NCBI GenBank assembly: GCA_035041965.1
Contig: JAPYMA010000630.1
Span: 1 to 64,000 of the forward strand
Reading direction: 5' to 3'
From: Anisakis pegreffii
Taxonomy: Eukaryota; Nematoda; Chromadorea; Rhabditida; Anisakidae
DNA: 64,000 nt
The notes below the pieces were generated by a model. That model had not been told where the DNA came from. It saw only the letters and a list, made by a program, of their open reading frames with translations, and made no database searches. This document shows positions 43,606-59,633 of the stretch, piece by piece. The position numbers and the translations under genes are program-made. Each line of letters starts with the position of its first letter. The first letter of the stretch is position 1.

Positions 43606-44588
43606 CATCTCAGACGTGCTCCAGTTTTGACCCAGTTCAAGCATCCCAAACCGACGGGTTGCTAATCTCTTGTCACTGGTCATCTCCTCAACTCCCTGTC
43701 TGTTGCAATAATGGCTTGAGGTTCATGCAAACCTCAAATGCCCATGCAATTCTAGTAGACTGCATTTCCAGATATTGCCTGGTGATCTCAGTGGCTATAG
43801 CTTAAGATAACAACTCACTGATTCAGTTATATTGTTTTAACGGATCCATCCAGTCATACTGGCCTTCGGGTTTTCCAGATCAGGACCGTGGATGCTTCGG
43901 TAGCGAGGAGAATCAGTCCAGTGAGTGGCTGCCGATCGCCCTTCTGCAATAATCCACTCGAATGCACATCCGTCGCACAAAAATTCTTTACTTCCACCCC
44001 CGCTCATCAACGGAGAGAAATGAACTGATCAGTATGAAGTTTGTATCAGATTTGCAGAATATCAAATGTTAAGTGCAGATTCCTGATCTCAAGTGAACAA
44101 GAATGCGACATGTGATATTGGACGTTACTGAAATCGTTATAAGCTACACTTAGGCACTTTCCGATGTATTTATTGAATTTTTACATGTTTGATGTGATGA
44201 TTTATTAATAGTGGCAGAGGAATAACCGCAAAGATGTACAAAAGAAAAAGACTTTCTCTCAAAATAAATTCTGAATGTTCTCTGAAAAAAACCAACGACG
44301 ATTTGTGACTGTTTTATACCATTCATTTTCAATTTCATAATCTTCATCAGCATTTCAACGTATCTCAATCGTCATCTAACAACAACAAACGAGTATCAAA
44401 TAAAACAAAACCCACCGAGCACAATTCAAAAATGTTCTTTTTAAACGGATGGATCACTTTCATGATTTCCTTCACATATATTGCTGAAAACCATACGGAA
44501 TACTATTTTGGCGGCGATATTGGCAGTGATGAATATTATTGTGACTCATTGAAACAGTAACATTTCAGTTTACTCACACATTCGTGAA
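43606..44588. other. Downstream of the GPCR gene
   Basis: No gene recognised. It should include the GPCR 3' untranslated region. Confidence 0.45.
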
Positions 44589-44639
44589 TATCTCATTATA
44601 TGCTATTGGTACACCACTCGGTTTCAAGCAAAACTTTCC

Positions 44640-44709
44640 TCCGCGAACGGGAATCGAACCCGCGACGTACCAATTACCGGTTGGGGCTCTACCTCTGAGC
44701 TACCGCGGA
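44640..44709 (-). other. tRNA-like head with Pol III A and B boxes (copy 1)
   Basis: Read on the minus strand it forms a 7-bp acceptor stem (TCCGCGG with TCGCGGA), a D arm GCTC-AGAGGTA-GAGC, a weak anticodon arm CCAA-CCGGTAA-TTGG, and a T arm GCGGG-TTCGATT-CCCGT. The A box TAGCTCAGAGG and a perfect B box GGTTCGATTCC are present. Anticodon-loop position 33 is C rather than U and the anticodon stem is short, so it is more likely a SINE promoter or tRNA pseudogene than a working tRNA. A GGT anticodon (Thr) would be the reading if functional. Confidence 0.7.
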
Positions 44710-44954
44710 GACCGTTCAGTCTCTGCCGAGTGGTTGCGTTAAGATCGCAATCAGTTCTTCAGTGCACACAATGCGAAACTGATCTGATGAGCGTCAAACG
44801 CTACAATCAGAGCGAACTGATCTACCCGCGATCACGATAACATAAGGAATAATAACAGATAATTGGATAATAGATACAAGCCGGATCATAGCCTGGCTGA
44901 GGCTCACAACATTAATGCTATTGGTACACCACTCGGTTTCAAGCAAAACTTTCC

Positions 44955-45024
44955 TCCGCGAACGGGAATCGAACCCGCGACGTACCAATTACCGGTTGGG
45001 GCTCTACCTCTGAGCTACCGCGGA
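44955..45024 (-). other. tRNA-like head (copy 2)
   Basis: Same sequence as copy 1, 315 bases further on. The T-arm and acceptor half recurs in the opposite orientation at 45085-45111. Confidence 0.7.
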
Positions 45025-45223
45025 GACCGTTCAGTCTCTGCCGAGTGGTTGCGTTAAGATCGCAATCAGTTCTTCAGTGCACACGTCGCGGGTTCGATTC
45101 CCGTTCGCGGAGGAAAGTTTTGCTTGAAACCGAGTGGTGTACCAATAGCATTAATGTTGTGAGCCTCAACCAGGCTATGATCCGGCTTGTATCTATTATC
45201 CAATTATCTGTTATCTCATTATA

Positions 45224-45860
45224 GTGAAATCGCCCGTCAGTTTATTTTTAACGTTCGATGCACATGCATGTCACTTTTACTATCTTGATGAGGTTCAGCT
45301 GAATTGAAATCGCCTTTCAGAGCTTGTTTAATGCAGACTATTTTTTCGCTTAGAATTAGTCGTCGTACGTCAAATGGTTGTAAATCGGCGATCATCAATA
45401 AAATCGTTACAACAGCACGAAATAAATAACGATTACACTCCAAATTATATTATGTCATTGATTCCCTTCAAACACAGCAAATCCCAATGAATGTTGATCA
45501 AAAAACATTCATAATATTACAGAACACAACCCGACATTAATAAAACGGTTTCAACTGCAGCTCACTGTCAGCGTACGGATTCATTTGTACAGAAAAAAAC
45601 ACGAAGCACGAAAATTCCACAGAGCCAAAACAGTTGAATGCAATTATCCATGCACACAGTTCAATCTGTTTTTCGACGTATGCACTCAGAACTTCAAATC
45701 GTGTAACATCCAGCAAAATCATACCAGACTAACACAGTTCCCGAACAAAGAGTTATCAAAAATGTTTCTCCTAAAAGCCAGATTAATCAGATGAGAATCT
45801 ACCTTTCCAGCTATTGCCAAGAAACTCTTTCTAAAATCAAAGTTCTGAGTGCGACGTATC
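45224..45860. other. Between the composite repeat and QPCT
   Basis: No gene recognised. It should include the 3' untranslated region of the glutaminyl cyclase gene. Confidence 0.5.
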
Positions 45861-48837
<2,977 letters not shown>

Positions 48838-49224
48838 TCTTGTGGCTGTGATAAATGTCACAGATCTCTTTTTAGATGCAATGGGAATAGCAAGTGTCGT
48901 TCTAGAACGGCTGACGACTGTGGTGCTGCTGAAACGATTCTGAAGCAGTTTATATCCTTGTAGAAAACGGATTGGATTCTGACAGAAACTGGTGGTTTCG
49001 AGCGATTCCGGTCCCCTCAAATCACGATATCCATCAGAATCGTACCCGTCAGACTCAGAATCCTCTTGTCGTGTTGTTGTTGCTGCTGCTGGTGGTGCTT
49101 CGGCTACTGCTACTGCTTCATCGATTGTTGATGCAGCACTCGAATCAATTTCACTATTCCTGATGACAGGTTTAGAATTGGTTTCAGCATCGAATGGAAT
49201 CTTTTTTGATTGGGGTAACATCAT
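48838..49224 (-). other. Upstream in-frame extension of QPCT exon 1
   Basis: The exon 1 frame stays open upstream to an ATG near 49224, adding about 129 Ser/Thr/Glu/Ala-rich residues before the hydrophobic segment. An Ala/Thr-rich part comes from trinucleotide-like runs at 49075-49140. It may be a cytosolic tail, a 5' untranslated region, or unused. Confidence 0.35.
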
Positions 49225-52200
49225 TGATAATATTTTTTTTGGTTGATGATGTTGTTGATAATGGGATGAGATTTACGGAAATGAATAAGGCGATTCGGAA
49301 GGAACTAATGTTCGATTGGATAGACTAGTTTGGAAATTTCACGAGAAACATGGACAAGGGATGGTCAGACAGTGGTTGACTGTTGATTTGTGCAAGGAAT
49401 GATAACGTTACGATAACAGTTCCTCAGTTGCTATCGGGAAATATGACGAGAATATGACATGAAAAGCAATCGTTTACATGTTCACATAGTGCAGTGGTAT
49501 AAAATTCAGCCTTTAGTTTTTATTGACTGAGAATAACATGGTCTGTATGGATGGCATCACTTCATGAGATGACGAACGAATACGTTTCAAATCGACTGAA
49601 TGAGAGGGCGATCGCATGCAATCGCCGCATGTATTATAGATGTATTGCATGACACGTATAATATATGAGTGTGCGTTTGCTGTACAAAATACAGTTCGGT
49701 TGGTTTTTGTGTGCAATGAAGAGACTCTCAACGATACAATAATAATGCAATTTTAAAACGAGCATGATCTTTATCTGCACAACAATTTCATGAATAATTT
49801 CACACGGATGACGCATAATCAGTGCGCACAATCCCATCCTCTCAAAGCATCCATTCACTTTTCTATGCATACGCCACCGCACAAAATTGTTCAGCTAGCC
49901 CACTCGCTCTATTCAGCACACCTGTTCAATATACCTGAATGTTCACATCACATATACGTTACATCCATTGCCTATTTCAAAAACTTATTCAGAATAAATG
50001 TAATCTCTCCTCTGTCGTAAAAGAATGATTATGAGAGAATTCACAATGCCTATTGCAGACGTCGAATGTTGTTAAGCATTTCCAAATAGTGAATATCGCC
50101 GTAGATATCTGTACAATGGAATCATTTTCGTCTAGGCGTGATCCATGCGAAATAATTGACTTTTTGTATGTTTGACTTTGCAGACATACTCTCCTTACTT
50201 ATAAAATATCTATTAACTGTTACAGAAGATCGGCTTTTACTTTTTCATGAGTGATTTCAAATGCAGTCAGTCACCGTCGGATTAACGGAATAACACGGTA
50301 AGACCGATCCGATAAAGCCAACTGTCCACTAGTCCAAGTGATATCCGATGGGTGAGTGCATTACCTTACGATTGGAATAATATCGCAGACATGAAGACGG
50401 GGCACTGGCCATGTGCACGAATGGGATTATAATAGAATAAAAGTGGTGAATGAAATTTGTCGATGGACATCGAACGGATAATTTGATCTTGAAATGACTG
50501 ACTGACTTTCGAACAAAAAACATTTTGAGTGTCTGTGGACACTTGAAATATCCGCAAATATATGATTCGTTCATCTGAATGATGCTCATTATCGAGTGAA
50601 TATTCCTCGTCCTGCAGGAAACTACGAGAATGCTCGATGTGAATTGAGGTATTCAGGTCGGCAAACCATTGTTGACCGATTTTTTTTGAATTCATAATTC
50701 TTCCACATATGTCCAACAATCTTTTCAAAATGTTCTATTGAAATCAAGAAATTAATTGTTTTCGGTTCTTGAACAACCGAAAACTTGCTGGCAAAGAAGT
50801 TCTTGCATCAATTTGTTGAGTTTCTTCTTATTTGTTGCTCTGAGTAATGCTCTATCTAGGTTGTCATAGGACGGAGGAATTACGCGATAAATTTACAATG
50901 GTGTACGGCTGTTTGCCCTATGGCCAATGGAGGAGAACATCGAATGCGAAAACGACACAATTCATCCATTTATTCATCTACAAAACGGCTCGTGCTAATG
51001 ATACGTGACATGTCATCTATATTATCAGTGATCGCTCAACAGTAAAGTTCCTACTGGCAGTAAAATGGTTGGAAACATTCAAATGGCTTTGCCACCCTAC
51101 TGCTACGAAGTATTTTGGGAAGAACTCATCTAGAAGCCAGTGGTTTTTCAAGGCCGATTAAGCACACATGCAGAGAGAAGTAATAAAAGGAATTCGCTGT
51201 CGAAACAATGTAAACATCAAATATCAACTGGTTATCGTGGAATCGAAGTCACTCTCAATTTCAACATGCCCAAAATCGCCTGTTACCTCTTATCATCTTG
51301 GGAAATAGCAATTGCAACCGTATGATAGTAAAATAACCAAAAGATTATTACTATCACTAAATTTCGATCGTTAAGACTACGCATTAGCCACTTTTCGACG
51401 AACTAACTGAATATATTTTAATGTTTTAATAACATTTTCAATAATCGATAACCCAACAAGAAAAAACAAATAAACTATCTAATTTCATCGATTCCCGCGA
51501 TGAATACCCACTAATTTCAGCTGTAGAAAATTCAAATCGGAAATCAGAAAATATGAAATAAAAAATTCAAATACCCACTCATTAGGCAGCACAGTATAAG
51601 TGATGTAAGCAGCAGACAAACAATTTTTCACTGCACACATAAAAAGTTTTCCTAAATGACAATTTCACTTCGATCTAATATTCACACAACACTGCTTTAT
51701 CGTTCGTGTGAAATAACTCTCTCTACGAACACCTACTCACTTTAAAGGCTTGCTAAGATTCATCAATGATGCTTAAAAGAAGGTAAACATTCATTTTTGA
51801 AATCACATTCATCAGAACACACCCACTCATCGAATAACAACCGACCAACCGTCCATCCATCGATAATGCAATATGACCGAGTAAATATTCAGTTATAAGC
51901 GAATGTACTCAGAGTCTAATTATTCACCTTACACTCCAAAGTCACTTCACTTAATTCCAAATTGCGTGCTCTAACCAAATTGAAAATTACACAAAACGCA
52001 GAGCACAATTATTCTATGAACGATCATTACAATAGTTAATAGCAGCAGTGTTCATTAAAACACTGAACGAAAAAAAACATGTTTTGCATGTGGATGTTGT
52101 TCATGTGCACTGCATGAGCAACACCTAACATTAAGATGAATAATATTTACTTTAGAATGCTCGATAAATAGATGACTGATCATAAATGGATCTAATTAAT

Positions 52201-53241
52201 CCGAAAATCATACTGCGTTGCTACTGCTGCTGTTGTTATCTGTGTCTCATTTGAACTCAACCAAGCGATTCCATAACGATAAACACAAACAAGGTATTAT
52301 AAACTCAAACACTGCAAATCACACTTCTCCAACAAACATATTGATATTATCCAACACAATTGAGCGATCTAACAATATTGAGTGTGATGACTAAATCATA
52401 AAAAGAAACGTAAATAATGTTTCTTCGTTGCGCTTTCGGAACGATGGCAAAAAAGAGCGCATTCTCATCAGATATTCACCAACGCCGAATCGCACTCGTC
52501 TCGCCTTTCTCAGCAAACGAACACTTGCAAACGTCTCCTTCTAACCACCTCAAATCCGAATCTTTCTCTGAAGTGCATCATCCATCCGATGGATAAGTGC
52601 ACAACACACGAGTACGTGCTCAAAACGAGCTCACAATCAGCTCAACACCATCACCTCAACAAATTCAGCATACGTTGTACATACGTGGTGGTCGGTCGTC
52701 GTATGTAAATGCAGTTCGCAACTAACATAAAGAACTGATGCTTATTCGATGGATGGATATTGGACTGATGATAGAGTGGCTGGTTGGCTGGATGGACGAA
52801 GGAGAACAATGAACAAAAGAGAACTTCAACGAGATATATTGTATGTACGACGAGACAGCGGTTTTGACTTGACTAACAGACTGGTTGATTAAATGAGGAT
52901 TTGTGAAGTATTTATGATGACGAAGCAAGATAAGCTTAAGCTGAGCATAAGTTGATGAATGAACCGATGAATAATGCCAATAAAAATATCATCAGCATAG
53001 CGAAGTGTCATAAAGGATTTCATATAGCCGTCGGTGCGTGCCTCGATTCGTCTCTGTGTGTGTGCTCGCTCTATTGGTCAGTGCTACTATGCAAACGAGC
53101 AACAAAAGCAATCAATTCGGTGCTTGTGGTAACGATTGACTAAATAAATGAACACTTGATGTAACATGAATGAGATTATCTGAAGAAGATAAGTGAATAT
53201 ATTGATTCTATGATAAGGCACTCAAATTCATATAAATAGTG
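49225..53241. other. Four kilobases without a firm gene
   Basis: No gene is supported. On the minus strand two overlapping frames at 50329-50740 are open; one can be spliced in phase from a GTAAGG donor (about 50363) to a short exon near 50110 ending in a stop, but nothing in it is recognised. The rest is AT-rich with simple-sequence patches. Confidence 0.4.
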
Positions 53242-54956
53242 TTAATCAGATAGCAAATTTTCGGCTGGTAGGACGCCAGAAGGGGGAGGAGGCACTTCAG
53301 TGAATGAGAATGGTTCATCCGGAAGGGAATTCCAACCATAATATTCGGAATAGCTCCTCACCGGGAATCGCGTACACTGACGAACACAAACGTAAGCATT
53401 AGTTTCGTTGTATCTTCGAAGATCAGCAATGCAATGGAATTATGGAAGAGTATTACAAGTTAAAACTCACATGTAATCAGTTATTTCGTACACTGATTGT
53501 GAATGAAATCTCTTAATTGACTATTGAAGATGCATTAGGAACGACTTCAACAAAGTGATGCACCGCAAACGAATTTCAGCAACAGGAAGTACTTGTTTTA
53601 TTTTGTGATTCGCAATGAACTGAGATGTGAACTAGTGCGTGTATTTATAAAATTTCGATAAAACAATAACCTTCCTCCAAGCAACGCTCAGTAATCAGCA
53701 GAGATCAGTGAACTCTTAATATGAAATAGAAATTAGCACGAGAGAAGTTTGCAGAGAAGAATGCAAAGCAAATGAATAAACTGAAGGAAAATGGTGAAGG
53801 TCATCATATGTGATTTGTTATCATCACTACAAAATTTACCGTCATCTTTTATCAATTACTCTAGACAATTACTGAAAAGATGATTCGAATCGCTCGCAAA
53901 CGGGAGGGAATGAACAGTGAAGTGACCTAAAACAACGACGATCATTTCACTGCTGCTTTTTGACTTTACATTCATCATTTCAACGTTTGATCGTATTTAT
54001 TTATCTAATCTAACTTTATTTCCTCATATTTTTCTTCAAATCAGTGTTGTTTCATTTTATTCATTTATCACCTGAAAGAAATTTTAATACTGCACTTAAT
54101 GAGGTTCATAGAAAACATTAGACGACGTCTGATAATGAGCAGTGTTCAGGGAAGAGTGATTAGGCGAACGATGACTGGAAAGTGAAAGAGAAATAATTTT
54201 GGATAGTGCATAACTTCAAGCAATCCTCATATAGATGTGAACTGATCATATATTAGGTATGGAAGGAAGTTCTCGGGCAGTTAGACCCAAAATTCACCTC
54301 AAATGACAATCGGAAATCGGAGTGCTTATTGAGAATTTCACTCGCGATTATGCGAATGAACTGACTGATGAAATGTGCATTTCCGTTATTGATCTCTTCA
54401 GAATAAGCGGAGAAATGTCAAATATATCGAATATTCTTACAATTAGAATATTTTGACATTTCATTGAAATTTCTTTAAAATAGATACATATACAAATGTA
54501 TACACGCTAAGTTGCACTTAGCAGATAATGATACTAATAATGATGATGAATCAAGGAACGTAAAAGCAGATTAAAGTATATCATTTCTAAACTTTCGAAT
54601 GCTCTTTCCACTTGAATGCTCTATTTATTTATTTTGAAATCAAACACTAGAATGAAACGCGAAATCGCCTGTGCACTGTGTAAACGAACTCAAAATAAAA
54701 CATCCGGTTGCTGTCCATGTTGACTCTTCTGAAGATTTCTCAAATATTACGTCGAATGTAAAACTCGAGAGCATCATCATTATCATATTACAGTAGATTA
54801 TACGAGAACAGAACAGCGATTGTGTAATTGCATATGAAACGAGTAATTCATCGGGAATTTGCAAATGAGAATGAATTTGTAACTTACTTGAATCCGGAAG
54901 CATTTCGAGACTCGGAACAATAGCGATACATCAGAGAGCAGTAGGCCAGATCGCAT
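53242..54956 (-). CDS. Possible small gene, two exons (67 residues)
   Basis: Exon 54956-54888 begins with ATG, encodes MRSGLLLSDVSLLFRVSKCF then RIQ, and ends at a strong GTAAGT donor. Exon 53376-53242 follows a TTCGTCAG acceptor in phase and encodes CTRFPVRSYSEYYGWNS, then a Pro-rich segment EVPPPPSGVLPAENLLSD-stop. The N-terminus is hydrophobic with interspersed Arg and no acidic cluster, so a mitochondrial presequence is conceivable. The 1.5-kb intron is long for this window. No family is recognised. The second exon looks convincingly coding; its link to the first is inferred from phase only. Confidence 0.4.
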
Positions 54957-56490
54957 CTTAATTCCGATCGGTATGCAGCATGGTTTTGATCAGTATGCGG
55001 TTATGAACGGGAACTATTGCTGCTGAATTAATAGATTCTTGATCAGGTGTTTGTAAATAGGTTGATTTGGTTTAGGATGTTTGTTAGGGCAGTAATATTA
55101 ATGATAACAATATTGGAATCAAATTTTGCATTGTTTTGATGCAGGTCACTTTATTTTGTACAAACGCAATTAAATGGATGAGGATAAACAAAGAAATTCA
55201 GTTGTTACGAGAGGAGCGCTGATAGAAGTGAATGATAGGTGATTAGAGTCAGTTAAAACAACAAACACAATTGTTCGTGATAAAAAATTATCGATCGATC
55301 TTGATGAATTCCTCTGATCAATCAATAAATGTATCAATGATCAATGAGTGAGTGATGTCATTCATGTTAATGATCGTTACGAATTACTCTTATGTTAGAA
55401 AATTGAATGTGTTCAAAATGCAAATTTCACAAACTCTTATGTAAGTATTTTATTCTATTCTTAGAAAATTTTAAAGCGCAAACAAAAACGATTGTGCGAA
55501 AACAAAAAAAAAACAACGAAACAACAAAAAAAACGGAAAAAGAATTAAGCAAACGATATTTTCAAATATCAAAATTTCAGTTGAATTGCTGTTATCGTTA
55601 TTGTTCTGTTTTTTTAAATTGACGTTGTGAATTGATTTCAAAGAAGTGCTCCTCGATAATTTCATTAAACCACATTCAAAACTGCACATTAAACTTAATA
55701 TTTTAAGTAAAAACGTTTTAAAAAACACACAAAAATGTGAATCAATCAAAAATTTCACTTCGTTGTGCCTTCAAAGCACAACATTCATCCAATAAAGTCA
55801 CAACAATACGATACTTTCACATTAAAACAATTAAATCGACGATTAACCATCAGAGTAACAGCACACTCAGGCACTTTGTAACGATTCATCGATAAAAGAC
55901 GCCTATACTTAACAACAACACAAAAAACAATGAACCGGTATGAAAAAAACTCCAGCGATGACTTTAGTTCTAAACTTAACGACGCGATAATAAACGTGAT
56001 CATAATAATAACAGTAATAATAACAATATCGACACTGATAACAAAAATAACAATAAAAATAAGAAACACAATGCGACTGACTTTACATAGCAAAGTGCAT
56101 TAATGATATACATATATCTATCTCAAGTGTTCACCGATCACAACAACAAAAATTATCCCATTATAATCATCTCACAAAACTCTCTTTCTATCTCGTTAAT
56201 CTAACTGTAAATCACACAAATACAATAAAACAAAACAAATTCGTAAATGACATTGCGAAATCCTATTGAAAAGTAACAAATACACTGATTCTGAGCAATA
56301 TTCCATTGAAGAGATGTGATGAATTATTTAAAAATTCATTTAATACAATCATCAAAGGGGAACACAGAAACCAAAATGATATATCAAAGAACAATGAATA
56401 TACCCTCAAATTCTACGCTTCAGCCCGAACTCACGATTGCACCTCTCGAGCCATCCAGCACCACTAAATAAACAGCGAGAAAGAAATAAT
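54957..56490. other. Intergenic, nothing firm
   Basis: No gene is called. Minus-strand frames near 55471-56093 are rich in Ile, Phe and Val only because of T-rich sequence. The right edge should hold the TIM50 3' untranslated region. Confidence 0.45.
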
Positions 56491-59400
56491 TCAGGCATGC
56501 CTGCGATAGCCAAATAATCGTCCCGAGTACCGCTTCACCATACTATGATCCTGTTGGTCTTGCTGTTCTTTGATCGCATGATCCTGAATCGCAATCAGTT
56601 ACTTTTTACTTTCTTTAAAATGAACAGTTAAAAACGACTAAAATACTGCTAACGAAATCAAATCAACAATAAGAATATAACAATGGAGTAATAATAACAA
56701 TAATAATACTAACAATAATAGTAATAATAAAATAATAATACTAACAATAATAATAATACAATAATAATAACAATAATAACAGCAATAATAATGATAGCAA
56801 TCTCACGTTATTCACCTGTTCAGCAATGTACATCGCTCGACGACGGAACTCTTTTGCCGGATCATCGAACTGACTGTAATACTGAAGTGTTGGTCTCACA
56901 TCTTCCACATCTGACAGATGGATCGCTGAAATTTAAATTGATCATCAGAATATTCAATACTTTTAACAGAACACTCCCACAAATACTGCTTTCTTTCAAT
57001 AAGCAAAGAATCAAAACATTCCAACAAGCAAAAACAACAACTTTTCAACAGCTCAGCAAGATCCACCAACGACGTATCGTCCATGTCACCGTCCCATTTC
57101 GGTATTCGTAACACATTATCCGGATTCAGTTGGAATGATTTCGGATCGAAATCAATGTAGATCACCTTCGACAGATCTCGATTCAGACGAGATAAATCCT
57201 TCAAAACCCGAATCAACGATCAAAACCTACCTCTAAAACCAAATGCCTTCATCAACACTCACTATCAAAGACCCGAAATGATTGAGAATTTTCCGTGAAT
57301 TGCTCACTACTCTTATGACAAGTGCCGTTGACTCTCATTCTGGATGACAACAACATCTGAACCAAAGCGAATACAAATAGCATCGTAGAAACCTTGACAT
57401 GATGACCGTTCATGTATTTGGTGCAATCACGATAGAGTTTGTACATGATTCGTTGCTTTGGATCGAATGACTCGATCACTTGCGGTGCTGTCATCGAAGA
57501 TTCCGATGTGTAGATAACCACTTCAAAGTTTGGATATCCAACGATATCCAAAAAATAATCCAGCGCTGGTCGTTTCACAAAACGATGTCCTGTTTTGTAC
57601 TAAACAACAAAAATACATTCCAATTCTCCAAACCAAACACCATCAAAAATAATTCAGTACATTAAACGATCCAATATTTTCGTACAAAACGAAATATTCA
57701 TAACAGAACGACCAATAAAACGCAGAATCAATAAGCTAACCGTCCATTCGGGAGCAATCAAAACATTCTTCATCTCGATCACAAGCGTATATTTCGGTTG
57801 CAAGTATGGTGGCGGCAACGGATCGGGCAAAAGCACCTCTCGTGACGGTTCCACCACATACTGAAACCACAAACATCAACAACAATTCCGATAATTCTGC
57901 ACAAAGCCGATTCAGAAATGTGAAGTTTGCAAATAAAGTTTACATATTGCACTCTATTTGTTTTCTAAAAGAATCTTCATTTATGAAAAAACACAATAAA
58001 CATGCAGAATTATCGCTAATCAGCTTCGATGAGACGGAATCTCAATCTTGACAAATAAGTCAATATAACACTTTGAAGGAATTTACATCTTTCCAAAGTT
58101 TGAAACTGTTCATGATACGATAGAATGGTCCGAAGAAAGTGCCACTGAATTCATCTTGTATTTTTTGGCCTTTCTCGTCTCGTTTCGGCCGCCCTGAACA
58201 GTGCATTCTAGTCATCGACCAATTTGAATCGATATTCGTATCGAACAAAAATATCAAATTAGTGCTAATAATGACAATTGCAATGAGTCTTCTTTTTGCG
58301 AAATGTACAATAATTATTTGAACAAACAGTCCCACCTTGCTCAATATTACAGACAAAGTGAAGCAATCTTGCTTTAGACATGAAAATGAAGTAAAACAGA
58401 GTATAATGAAAGCGGTTCTGCAATACATTCAAGCATCACGATGAGAAAAGAATAATGAAATTAAAAGCATTCGCAATAACAATGATAATGATGACAGCAA
58501 CGTTAATGACACTAATAAACGCACCGTAATAAATACAAAACCAAACGAAACCCGCAAACGAGCCAACCACTAGAAATAAGCTACCCATTTTTGTATTTCT
58601 TGCCATTTTTTGCCTTCGTCTCTCTTCGTATGTGGCATTTTCGTCAACCTGAATTTACAATTTTTATGAGTGAATATTATCCGAGAAGGCTTCCGACAAA
58701 ACTAGCAAGACAACTGAAGAAACATACATCCTGAGGAGGGTGTCTCGAATTCATTTTAGTGAACATCCGATGAGAATTATCGCAACAAAGAATTACCACA
58801 TCCGAAGAACTTACCTCAGTTCCCATCATCTTATGAAATCTCTTCCAGAATCGTCGATACGCTGACAGAGTTGTGGTCGTCGAACCACCCAACGACGATA
58901 ACGAATTCTCAGGTTCATCCTCTAAGCCGCCCTTCAAATCTTCAGCGCTTTTCTTCTGAAACTTCAACGCTTGGAATTAAAAACTGTCAGTCATTACACT
59001 GAAATATACAAAGAGATATTCACACTAACATTTTGTGTTGCTGTTTTTGTCGATTTGTTGGTGTTTTCTGATTGTTTTGGGTCTTCCTTGATCAACTCTT
59101 CAAGTTTCTTCTTCAGTTCATCCAGTTCTGGTATTGATTTCTTGTCTGTCGACTGCACATCCTCATCGCTTGTTTTTGATTTAAGCATAGCTGATGATGT
59201 TGTTAAAGTCCTTCTCTGAACAATTTATTTCATTTGCACGGATACAATCTCTGTTTCAAAAGTAGACGTTTTGCCAGGTTTCTTCTGGTTTTGTGTTTCC
59301 AAGAGAGATGAATAAAATTCAGAAGATGCGAAAACACTGGCTTTCTCGAGACTTTCGCATTACAACGAAGAATTAACTGCTAACCCTGCGTTGACGTGAA

Positions 59401-59633
59401 GGATCTTCAAAAGGACTTGTAACATTGCTATCAGAGAGAAGTGAACGAAACGCTTTTCTGTTGATATTGCTGTTACTGTTGCCGTCAGCTGAGGAATCGG
59501 AAGCAGCCAGGAAACGCTGTGACGGGCTGAAGATACGCCTGAAGGAGTTGACGGCAACTGGAGGACGTGTTAGGAGGACGACGGGTCTGAGAAACTTGAC
59601 CACAGACGTACAACACAACGTTTGTAACGACAT
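56491..59633 (-). CDS. scpl-4: Mitochondrial import translocase subunit TIM50
   Basis: Ten exons, 59633-59385, 59215-59030, 58955-58815, 58648-58525, 58193-58087, 57860-57741, 57599-57393, 57198-57042, 56925-56816 and 56583-56491, join in phase to 497 residues. TIM50 is the receptor of the TIM23 complex in the inner membrane and hands matrix preproteins to the channel. The N-terminus is Arg/Ser-rich without early acidic residues, as for a presequence. A Lys/Glu-rich helix ([16 protein letters not shown]) follows, then one membrane segment at about 215-233 ([18 protein letters not shown]), then GRPKRDEKG and the FCP1-like domain: [77 protein letters not shown]. The phosphatase DxDx(T/V) motif is absent, as usual for TIM50. 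The symbol is that of the C. elegans orthologue. One acceptor (exon 8) ends in GAAG. Confidence 0.94.
56630..56810 (+). repeat. AAT/AAC-rich low-complexity tract in TIM50 intron
   Basis: Interrupted runs of AATAAT, AACAAT and ACTAAC fill much of the last TIM50 intron. Confidence 0.85.

Larger units (their letters stand above)
44589..45223 (-). mobile_element. tRNA-derived composite repeat with 12-bp flanking repeat
   Basis: Two 170-bp direct copies (44600-44769 and 44915-45084) look identical by eye. Each carries a tRNA-like head on the minus strand. A third, partial copy follows at once in the opposite orientation (45085 to about 45210), mirroring the left flank of the second copy. The whole block is bounded by TATCTCATTATA at 44589-44600 and again at 45212-45223, consistent with a target-site duplication. 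A 9-bp inverted repeat (ACCACTCGG/CCGAGTGGT) brackets each tRNA-like head. This is the pattern of a tRNA-derived SINE that was duplicated and inverted before or during insertion. Confidence 0.75.

Noticed and set aside
44640..45024. Two functional threonine tRNA genes
   Set aside because: C at position 33, a weak anticodon stem and the surrounding repeated body and flanking duplication fit a tRNA-derived repeat better.
50110..50740. A spliced minus-strand frame whose end (LRYYSN...LNNIRR) faintly recalls NPY/NPF peptides
   Set aside because: It lacks the RxRF-Gly amidation end and a signal peptide; the similarity is a few residues only.
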